A stretch of DNA of 16,747 nucleotides from an uncultured Oscillospiraceae bacterium. GTDB lineage: Bacteria; Bacillota; Clostridia; Oscillospirales; Oscillospiraceae. Below the pieces are notes generated by a model. The model saw nothing but the letters and a program-made list of their open reading frames with translations, was not told the DNA's origin and made no database searches. The position numbers and the translations under genes are program-made. The DNA lies in NCBI GenBank assembly GCA_934668605.1, contig CAKUNY010000026.1:1-16747 (forward strand), written 5' to 3'. Below, in pieces: positions 1 through 5,119 of this stretch; the stretch's first letter is position 1, and every line of letters begins with the position of its first letter.

Positions 1-60
1 CGGCTCGAGCCCGGAGCAACTTCGGCCTGCTGATGTGCCGCTACTACTTCCTGCGTCCAT
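1..60 (-). CDS. Possible 5' fragment of a leftward gene, product unknown
   Basis: An ATG on the minus strand (58-60) has a strong purine-rich ribosome site 7 bases upstream (AGGGGG near 70-75). It lies about 53 bases downstream of a near-consensus minus-strand promoter (120-148). The frame stays open to the window edge and reads MDAGSSSGTSAGRSC for its first 15 codons. I do not recognise the product; 20 codons are too few. The case rests on promoter and ribosome-site context, not on coding signal. None of the three plus-strand frames across 1-130 stays open for more than about 43 codons or resembles a known protein end, so the segment could also be non-coding. Confidence 0.3.
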   Translation of the reverse strand, partial: MDAGSSSGTSAGRSCSGLEP

Positions 61-85
61 TCTGTTTTCCCCCTTTTAAAATCAA

Positions 86-119
86 ATATGTTGTGGGTCT
101 GCATCAAGACCCAACATAT
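86..119 (-). other. Stem-loop at the 5' end of the leftward transcript
   Basis: A 7-bp stem (TGGGTCT 94-100 with AGACCCA 107-113) is extended by six more pairs across a 2-base bulge (86-91 with 114-119). The predicted minus-strand transcription start lies near 113, so the inner 7-bp hairpin would sit at the very 5' end of the leftward RNA. Such hairpins can protect a message. A terminator of rightward transcription is less likely, because no T-tract follows on the plus strand. Confidence 0.4.
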
Positions 120-148
120 ATATTATGAAACTTATTGACGTTTGTCAA
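120..148 (-). promoter_or_regulatory. Sigma-A-type promoter, leftward
   Basis: Read on the minus strand: TTGACA (143-148), 17-base spacer, TAATAT (120-125). The -35 box is a perfect consensus match and the spacing is ideal. Predicted start near 113. It would drive the possible gene whose ATG is at 58-60. Confidence 0.6.
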
Positions 149-149
149 T
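134..149. promoter_or_regulatory. Inverted repeat over the leftward -35 box (possible operator)
   Basis: ATTGAC (134-139) and GTCAAT (144-149) form a perfect 6-bp inverted repeat around GTTT. The right arm covers most of the minus-strand -35 hexamer. A regulator bound here would block the leftward promoter and could influence the alaX promoter about 50 bases away. No regulator gene is visible in the window. The match could partly be chance, since TTGACA itself supplies five of the bases. Confidence 0.35.
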
Positions 150-196
150 CGTGAATGCAGGAAAAAAGTATAAAAATCGCAGAACGGAAATACCAG

Positions 197-225
197 TTGG
201 CTTTCCGTACGGAGTATGCTAAAAT
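197..225 (+). promoter_or_regulatory. Promoter of the alaX-nudC operon
   Basis: TTGGCT (197-202), 17-base spacer, TAAAAT (220-225), with the extended -10 dinucleotide TG at 217-218. Predicted start near 232, giving a leader of about 27 bases before the ATG at 259. The ribosome site is GGGGGAAG. Confidence 0.55.
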
Positions 226-258
226 AAAGAAAAACAAAGAGAAACGGACGGGGGAAGT

Positions 259-1422
259 ATGGCAACGGAAAAGCTCTTTTATGAGAATGTATACTGCAGG
301 ACGTTTGAGGCGACCGTTCTGTCCTGCGCGGCGGGGAAGCACGGGTTTGGCGTCGTGCTCGACAAGACGGCCTTTTATCCCGAGGGCGGCGGCCAGCCGG
401 GGGACACCGGGTTTTTATCCGGCGTCTGCGTGACGGATACGCACGAGCAAGGCGGCGAAATTATCCACTACTGCGAAAAGCCGCTGGACGTGGGAAGCAC
501 GGTCGAAGGCAGGATCGACTGGGCGCGCAGGCTCAGCCTCATGCAGCTGCACTCCGGCGAGCACATTCTCTCCGGCATTGTCCACAGGCGGTTCGGCTAC
601 GACAACGTGGGCTTCCACATGGGAGCCGACATGGTGACGATCGATTTTTCCGGGATGCTCTCGGAGGAGGATTTAAGGAGCGTCGAGCGCGAGGCGAACG
701 AGATCGTCTGGGAAAACCGCGAGATTCAAATTACATTCCCCTCCGCCGGAGAGCTCGCGCAGATCCCGTACCGGAGCAAGAAGGCGCTCACGGGAGACGT
801 TCGGATCGTGACGATCGAAAACGCCGATATCTGCGCCTGCTGCGGCACGCACGTGACAAGGACGGGAGAGATCGGCCTCATTAAAATTTTCTCCTGCGTG
901 AAGTTCCACGAGGGCGTGCGGTTAGAGATTCTCTGCGGCATGCGCGCGTATGACTATGTGAACCGCCTCATCGAGCAGAACCGGAAAAATTCCGCCCTTC
1001 TTTCTGCAAAGCCCACTGAGACGAACGCGGCGGCGGCCAAAATGGCCGAGGAGCTGGCCGGCGCAAAATACCGCGCGGGGCAGCTGGAGAACGAACTGTT
1101 CGCTCTGAAAGCGAAAACCTACGCGGGCGCGCAGGACGTGCTGCTTTTTGAGCCCGCCTCGAGCCCCGACGCGGTGCGAAGGTTCGCGGACGCGGTTCTG
1201 GCAGATTGCACAGGCAGGATCGCGATCTTCGCGGGAGACGACGGGCAGGGATATAAATACGCGCTGTGCCAGAAGGACGGCGACCTTCGGGAAACGGTCA
1301 AGGCGCTCAATGCCTCGTGCAATGGACGCGGCGGCGGCAAGCCGTTTTTCGCGCAGGGCTCGGTGCAAGCGATGCGTGAGCAGATCGAGGCGTTTTTTGC
1401 CGCGCGGGAATGGACAACATAA
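259..1422 (+). CDS. alaX: Alanyl-tRNA editing hydrolase, long AlaX type with DHHA1 domain
   Basis: A stand-alone trans-editing enzyme of the AlaX family, which hydrolyses Ser-tRNA(Ala), and possibly Gly-tRNA(Ala), made in error by alanyl-tRNA synthetase in the cytoplasm. The 387 residues resemble the editing half of AlaRS. The N-terminal block FYPEGGGQPGDTG lies at 39-51. The zinc site is HSGEH (H98, H102) plus CCGTH (C194, H198). A helical linker covers about 235-285. The C-terminal DHHA1 domain carries GRGGGKP at 356-362 and then FFAQG. The DHHA1 domain marks the long class. The ATG follows GGGGGAAG at good distance; it is the first gene of an operon and nudC starts 12 bases after its stop. 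No aminoacylation domain is present, so it is not alaS. The family call is firm; the exact misacylated substrate is inferred. Confidence 0.93.
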   Translation: MATEKLFYENVYCRTFEATVLSCAAGKHGFGVVLDKTAFYPEGGGQPGDTGFLSGVCVTDTHEQGGEIIHYCEKPLDVGSTVEGRIDWARRLSLMQLHSGEHILSGIVHRRFGYDNVGFHMGADMVTIDFSGMLSEEDLRSVEREANEIVWENREIQITFPSAGELAQIPYRSKKALTGDVRIVTIENADICACCGTHVTRTGEIGLIKIFSCVKFHEGVRLEILCGMRAYDYVNRLIEQNRKNSALLSAKPTETNAAAAKMAEELAGAKYRAGQLENELFALKAKTYAGAQDVLLFEPASSPDAVRRFADAVLADCTGRIAIFAGDDGQGYKYALCQKDGDLRETVKALNASCNGRGGGKPFFAQGSVQAMREQIEAFFAAREWTT

Positions 1423-1434
1423 AGGAGAGATAGC

Positions 1435-2253
1435 ATGCTACAGGATATTGCGCCGCACATTTACCGAAACCAGATGTCGTGGAAGGCACCGGACGCGGAT
1501 GATTTTGTGCTCTGCTACCGCGGAAGAACACTCTACTGCAAGGTGGAAGACCGGAACCTCATTTTGCCGCGCGTGAAGGATGTTCCGACCGACGCGCTGC
1601 AATACGCATTTTCGATCGACGAGCGGGCGGACTATCTGCTCTCGGACGCGGAATTTGAAGAAACCGACGGATTTTCCTATTTGGATACCGGAAAGCTTCG
1701 CAGCTTGGCTCTTGGACCCGCGCTCATGGCGGCGGCAGCGGGGGAGAGCCTGTATCGCTGGTACGGCAGCCAACGCTTCTGCGGCCGGTGCGGAAAGCCG
1801 ATGGAAAAGAGCAGGATCGAGCGGGCGATGGTCTGCCCGAATTGCGGAAATACGGTGTACCCCAAAATCTGTCCGGCAGTCATTGTCGCGATTCACGACG
1901 GCGACCGGCTGGTTCTTACGCGCTACAAGGATCGCCCCTTCAAAAACTACGCGCTCGTCGCGGGCTTCAATGAGATCGGAGAGTCGATCGAAGAAACGGT
2001 GCACCGCGAGGTGCTGGAGGAGACGGGGCTTCGCGTGAAGAATCTGCGGTTTTATAAGTCGCAGCCGTGGGTCTTTACGGACACACTGCTCTTTGGCTTC
2101 TTCGCCGAGCTCGACGGCAGCGATGAAATTTCCGTCGAGGAGGACGAGCTGGCAGAGGCCGGATGGTTCCACCGCAGCGAAATACCGGAGGATCAGAACC
2201 ACATCAGCCTGACGGGCGAAATGATGGAGCTGTTCCGGAAAGGACTGGCATAA
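1435..2253 (+). CDS. nudC: NAD(+) diphosphatase / NAD-cap hydrolase NudC
   Basis: A Nudix hydrolase that splits NAD(H) to NMN(H) and AMP; E. coli NudC also removes NAD caps from RNA. The 272 residues have NudC order: a divergent N-terminal domain (1-110), a four-cysteine zinc ribbon (C116, C119, C134, C137) and then the Nudix fold. The Nudix box is complete: G177, E183, R191, E192, E195, E196, G198. The NudC-specific SQPW motif is at 209-212, continuing VF where E. coli has PF. This motif separates NudC from generic Nudix proteins. The ATG follows AAGGAGAGA, 12 bases after alaX. Its TAA directly abuts the ATG of the next gene, so translation is probably coupled. Confidence 0.93.
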   Translation: MLQDIAPHIYRNQMSWKAPDADDFVLCYRGRTLYCKVEDRNLILPRVKDVPTDALQYAFSIDERADYLLSDAEFEETDGFSYLDTGKLRSLALGPALMAAAAGESLYRWYGSQRFCGRCGKPMEKSRIERAMVCPNCGNTVYPKICPAVIVAIHDGDRLVLTRYKDRPFKNYALVAGFNEIGESIEETVHREVLEETGLRVKNLRFYKSQPWVFTDTLLFGFFAELDGSDEISVEEDELAEAGWFHRSEIPEDQNHISLTGEMMELFRKGLA

Positions 2254-2574
2254 ATGAACGTAGAAGAACGCAAGGCAAAGGAGCTTGAACAGGCGGACGA
2301 GGCAGAGCGGCAGAAGCAGCGCCAGATCGCAGAGCGCAGAAGAGTCATCCGGCTGCTCGCGGGCGGGTATCTGGTGTATCTGGCGTATCAGCTGATCTCC
2401 GACGCGTTGGGGAAAAGCGGCTGGCCGGCGGAGAAAATCATCTGCCTGATTGCGGGCGCTGCGTTTGGCGTGATCGGCGCCGCATTTCTGATTTTGAACC
2501 TGAAGGCGCAGACGAGCCGAACCAATGAGCCGGAAAAGCCGGACGAAAGCGAAAAAGGAGAAAGCGAGCAATGA
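2254..2574 (+). CDS. Small two-helix membrane protein, function unknown
   Basis: A 106-residue protein I do not recognise. Residues 3-31 are highly charged (Glu, Lys, Arg, Gln) and could form a short coiled coil. Hydrophobic helices lie at about 32-51 and 62-84. The tail from 88 is hydrophilic and rich in Glu, Lys and Ser. With both ends charged, a hairpin with both ends in the cytoplasm is plausible. The ATG starts on the base after the nudC stop, with its ribosome site (GGAAAGGA) inside nudC. The stop overlaps the next start as ATGA. The tight packing supports a real gene, although its length alone would be weak evidence. Nothing links it directly to NAD or tRNA chemistry. Confidence 0.75.
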   Translation: MNVEERKAKELEQADEAERQKQRQIAERRRVIRLLAGGYLVYLAYQLISDALGKSGWPAEKIICLIAGAAFGVIGAAFLILNLKAQTSRTNEPEKPDESEKGESEQ

Positions 2575-2930
2575 GCAATTCCATGAACGACATGATGAAT
2601 CTGATTTCTGTCCTGTGCGGCGGATACTGCCTGTACACGTGGTTCCGGCTGGTGCGGGAAAAGCGGCTGTTTGACAACGGCATCCTGATGCCCAAGGACA
2701 AGAAGCCTTCGGACTGCTTCGACGAAGACGGCTACATCCGCGTCATCCGCCCGAAGCTCGGCATTCTGGGTCTGGTGATTTTTCTGTTCGGCGTGTTCTC
2801 GGCTGTAAACGACCGGTGCGACCCGCCGCTGCTCGAGTTCCCGCTGACGTTTATCCCGTGGGGCGTGGAGGCGGCTGTGCTGGTGTGGTACGCGATCTCC
2901 AGCTCGCGCGCGATGAAGGACTACTTTTGA
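2571..2930 (+). CDS. Small three-helix membrane protein, function unknown
   Basis: A 119-residue protein of unknown function, last gene of the operon. Predicted membrane segments are at about 8-26, 62-80 and 93-111. A hydrophilic loop (27-61) is rich in Lys and Asp. Its start overlaps the preceding stop by four bases (ATGA), the classic arrangement for coupled translation, so the two small membrane proteins are probably made in matched amounts and may act together. The first helices of both proteins share a GGY pattern followed by aromatic residues (GGYLVYLAY and GGYCLYTWF), which hints at a common origin. An intrinsic terminator follows 11 bases after the stop. Confidence 0.75.
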   Translation: MSNSMNDMMNLISVLCGGYCLYTWFRLVREKRLFDNGILMPKDKKPSDCFDEDGYIRVIRPKLGILGLVIFLFGVFSAVNDRCDPPLLEFPLTFIPWGVEAAVLVWYAISSSRAMKDYF

Positions 2931-2940
2931 TATCCGATGC

Positions 2941-2975
2941 GCCTCCGGTCAAAGTGCTGGCCGGAGGCATTTTTT
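2941..2975 (+). terminator. Intrinsic terminator of the alaX-nudC operon
   Basis: GCCTCCGG (2941-2948) pairs with CCGGAGGC (2961-2968), extended inward by two further pairs including one G-T. A run of six T follows at 2970-2975. It lies directly behind the last small membrane protein and ahead of the prfC promoter. Confidence 0.85.
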
Positions 2976-2987
2976 GCGCGATTGCGG

Positions 2988-3016
2988 TTGTAAAACGCGA
3001 TTTGGTGTGATACACT
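2988..3016 (+). promoter_or_regulatory. prfC promoter with extended -10
   Basis: TTGTAA (2988-2993), 17-base spacer, TACACT (3011-3016), with TG at 3008-3009. Predicted start near 3023. This gives a leader of about 86 bases before the prfC ATG at 3109, long enough to hold the AUG-UAG element at 3059. Confidence 0.7.
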
Positions 3017-3045
3017 AACTTAGTTATGAAAACTTTGCTTTATTT

Positions 3046-3064
3046 GGAGGGCAAACCCATGTAG
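3046..3064 (+). promoter_or_regulatory. Start-stop minimal ORF (AUG-UAG) in the prfC leader
   Basis: GGAGGG (3046-3051), a 7-base spacer, ATG (3059-3061), then immediately the stop TAG (3062-3064). The ribosome site is as good as that of prfC itself, which is GGAGG at 3097-3101 with the same 7-base spacer. The same ATG-TAG also ends a 12-codon frame from ATG 3026 (MKTLLYLEGKPM), but that ATG sits only about 3 bases from the predicted RNA 5' end and has no ribosome site. A ribosome initiating at 3059 would face a stop codon in the A site without making a peptide bond. What this does for RF3 expression is inference; see findings. Confidence 0.55.
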
Positions 3065-3108
3065 TGTGCTGGAACGGAACGAAGAACCTAGAATTTGGAG
3101 GAAAATAC

Positions 3109-4698
3109 ATGGCTACCCTGAAAGAAGAGATCTCCCGGCGCAGAACGTTCGCGATTATCTCGCACCCCGACGCCGGTAAAACGACCCTGACCGAAAAATT
3201 CCTGCTCTACGGCGGGGCGATCGCGCAGGCGGGCGCGGTCAAGGGCAAGAAAAATTCGCGCGCGGCAGTCTCCGACTGGATGGAGATCGAAAAGCAGCGC
3301 GGCATTTCCGTGACATCTTCCGTCATGCAGTTCCAGTATGAGGGCTACTGCATCAACATTCTCGACACCCCGGGACATCAGGACTTCTCGGAGGACACGT
3401 ACCGCACGCTCATGGCCGCGGACTCGGCGGTCATGGTCATTGACGGCGCGAAGGGCGTCGAGCCGCAGACGCGGAAATTATTCAAGGTCTGCGCGATGCG
3501 GCACATCCCGATTTTTACGTTCATCAACAAGATGGACAGAGAGTCGCGCGACCCGTTCGATCTGCTCGACGAGCTCGAGAACGAGCTCGGCATTGAAACC
3601 TACGCCTGCAACTGGCCGATCGGCTCGGGCAAGGAATTTCAGGGCGTGTATGACCGCAGAGCCGGTCAGCTGCTGTTCTTCTCGGGCGTATCGGGCAAGA
3701 ACCGGGCGGACAAGCTGGAAATCGATCTGGACGATCCGCAGGTTTCCGAGCTCATCGGCGAAAAGCGGCACAACCAGCTCAAGGACGACGTGGAGTTACT
3801 TGGCGCGGGGCGCGAGTTCGACATGGCGGAGGTGCAGCGCGGAGAGCTGTCTCCGGTGTTCTTCGGCTCGGCACTTACAAACTTCGGCGTGGAGCCGTTT
3901 CTGGAAGAGTTTCTGCGCATGACGCCGAGCCCGCTGCCGCGCGTTGCCGACTGCGGCGAAATCGACACGTTCAGCCCCGATTTTTCGGCGTTCGTCTTCA
4001 AAATTCAGGCGAACATGAACAAAGCCCACCGCGACCGGCTGGCCTTCATGCGCATCTGCTCGGGCAAGTTCGAGCGCGACGCGGAATATTACCACGTGCA
4101 GGGCAATAAAAAAATGCGCCTTTCGCAGCCGCAGCAGCTGATGGCCTCCGAGCGCGAGATCGTCGACGAGGCGTACGCGGGAGACATCATCGGCGTCTTT
4201 GACCCCGGCATTTTCTCGATCGGCGACACGATCTGCGCGCCCGGGAAGAAATTCAAGTTCGGCGGCATCCCGACCTTTGCGCCCGAGCATTTTTCGCGCG
4301 TGAGCCCCAAGGACTCGATGAAGCGCAAGCAGTTCATCAAGGGCACGGAGCAGATCGCGCAGGAGGGCGCGATCCAGATCTTCAAGCTGCCGAATTCCGG
4401 CATGGAGGAGGTCATTGTGGGCGTCGTCGGTACGCTGCAATTCGACGTGTTCCAGTACCGGATGAAAGGGGAGTACGGCGTCGATCTTCGCATGGAGGGA
4501 CTGCCGTATGAATACCTCCGGTTTATCGACAAGTCGCCGGTGGCCGATCTCAAAGACCTCAATCTGTCTTCCGATGTCGAGCTCTTGGAGGACTACAAGG
4601 GAAGAAGCCTTCTCGTCTTCGCGTCCAACTGGTCGATCGACTACACGATCAAACGAAATCCCGGCCTCGAGCTCTCCGAGACAGCGCAGAACTGGTGA
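3109..4698 (+). CDS. prfC: Peptide chain release factor 3 (RF3)
   Basis: A translational GTPase that speeds release of RF1/RF2 from the ribosome after termination. GTPase motifs: P-loop HPDAGKTT (19-26), switch I region with RGIS (64-67), DTPGH (86-90) and NKMD (140-143). The lysine-rich insert KGKKNSRAAVSDWM near 45-58 and the RF3-type C-terminal domains separate it from EF-G. From the ATG at 3109 it has 529 residues, the length of E. coli RF3. I chose this ATG because GGAGG lies 7 bases upstream and the family begins here; an in-frame GTG at 3064 would add 15 residues unlike the family. B. subtilis lacks RF3, so its presence is lineage-informative. A stem-loop repeat and a terminator follow. 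Confidence 0.96.
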   Translation: MATLKEEISRRRTFAIISHPDAGKTTLTEKFLLYGGAIAQAGAVKGKKNSRAAVSDWMEIEKQRGISVTSSVMQFQYEGYCINILDTPGHQDFSEDTYRTLMAADSAVMVIDGAKGVEPQTRKLFKVCAMRHIPIFTFINKMDRESRDPFDLLDELENELGIETYACNWPIGSGKEFQGVYDRRAGQLLFFSGVSGKNRADKLEIDLDDPQVSELIGEKRHNQLKDDVELLGAGREFDMAEVQRGELSPVFFGSALTNFGVEPFLEEFLRMTPSPLPRVADCGEIDTFSPDFSAFVFKIQANMNKAHRDRLAFMRICSGKFERDAEYYHVQGNKKMRLSQPQQLMASEREIVDEAYAGDIIGVFDPGIFSIGDTICAPGKKFKFGGIPTFAPEHFSRVSPKDSMKRKQFIKGTEQIAQEGAIQIFKLPNSGMEEVIVGVVGTLQFDVFQYRMKGEYGVDLRMEGLPYEYLRFIDKSPVADLKDLNLSSDVELLEDYKGRSLLVFASNWSIDYTIKRNPGLELSETAQNW

Positions 4699-4718
4699 AT
4701 ATCGGGAGAAATGCGTGT

Positions 4719-4794
4719 GGGACGATGTGGGCATCGTCCCCTACAGACCCGTGATGTCAGATGGCTGCGTAGGGGTCGATGCCCACATCGACCC
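4719..4794. repeat. Paired-hairpin repeat, copy R1 (atypical arrangement)
   Basis: Two 9-bp hairpins. At 4719-4740, stem GGGACGATG closes over TGGG and is followed by CTAC (4741-4744). At 4769-4794, GTAG precedes stem GGGTCGATG (4773-4781), loop CCCA and CATCGACCC. The GTAG/CTAC feet face inward across a 24-base spacer. This is the reverse of copies R2-R4, where the feet point outward. It may be two partial units meeting. It begins about 20 bases after the prfC stop. Confidence 0.8.
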
Positions 4795-4847
4795 GTCTGC
4801 CAGAGTTGCTTTTTGGGCTGTTCACAAAAAATTCACAAATATTTTTC

Positions 4848-4879
4848 GCCGGGCGGAGGGAAATTCTGCCCGGCTTTTT
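4848..4879 (+). terminator. Intrinsic terminator downstream of prfC
   Basis: GCCGGGC (4848-4854) pairs with GCCCGGC (4868-4874), with possible inner wobble pairs, followed by TTTTT (4875-4879). It lies about 150 bases after prfC, beyond repeat R1, so R1 would be transcribed as part of the prfC 3' untranslated RNA. Confidence 0.75.
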
Positions 4880-4912
4880 CGTTATTTAGAAAAAACAGGA
4901 AATTAAATTAAA

Positions 4913-4950
4913 ACAAAATTGTAACAAATATAATACAAATAGATACAAAT
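4913..4950 (+). repeat. Four ACAAA(A/T) repeats in helical phase upstream of SLH gene 1
   Basis: ACAAAA at 4913 and ACAAAT at 4924, 4935 and 4945, so start-to-start distances are 11, 11 and 10 bases, about one helical turn. They lie on one DNA face some 85-120 bases ahead of the -35 box. This could be a multi-site regulator target or intrinsically bent DNA. The surrounding stretch 4895-5070 is AT-rich and non-coding. Confidence 0.45.
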
Positions 4951-4968
4951 TGTGCCGAAGCGGGAAAT

Positions 4969-4998
4969 GAACCACAAGCGCTTGTAGTCAAGGGGTTC
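4969..4998. promoter_or_regulatory. Nested palindrome upstream of the SLH1 promoter
   Basis: GAACC (4969-4973) and GGTTC (4994-4998) flank a perfect 12-base palindrome ACAAGCGCTTGT (4974-4985). The centre is a plausible dimeric-regulator site about 50 bases ahead of the -35 box. No matching regulator is visible in the window. Confidence 0.35.
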
Positions 4999-5033
4999 AG
5001 AATCTTAAATTATCTTAAATCCGAACAAAATAG

Positions 5034-5061
5034 TTGCAAATTTTAATTTTTATGGTAAACT
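5034..5061 (+). promoter_or_regulatory. Promoter of SLH gene 1, extended -10
   Basis: TTGCAA (5034-5039), 16-base spacer, TAAACT (5056-5061), with TG at 5053-5054. Predicted start near 5068. The leader then carries a short GC hairpin (CCCGC 5076-5080, GCGGG 5085-5089) before the ribosome site GAGAGGTG and the ATG at 5120. The hairpin would lie near the 5' end of the message and could stabilise it. Confidence 0.6.
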
Positions 5062-5119
5062 AAGAAGGAACAAACCCCGCATGCGCGGGAAAATGGAAGG
5101 AAATTGAGAGGTGTTCTTT

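Noticed and set aside
155..433. A 92-codon frame overlapping the alaX start
   Set aside because: Begins upstream of the alaX promoter -10 box, has no domain, and is out of frame with the well-supported alaX gene.
3796..4734. A 312-codon open frame antisense to prfC
   Set aside because: It mirrors codon bias of prfC; rich in Arg, His, Leu and Asp with no recognisable domain, and it starts inside repeat R1.
4985..5005. A T-arm-like sequence (GGGGTTCAGAATC) as a tRNA remnant or attachment site
   Set aside because: The T-loop is wrong, no other tRNA arms fit around it, and there is no integrase or matching second site.
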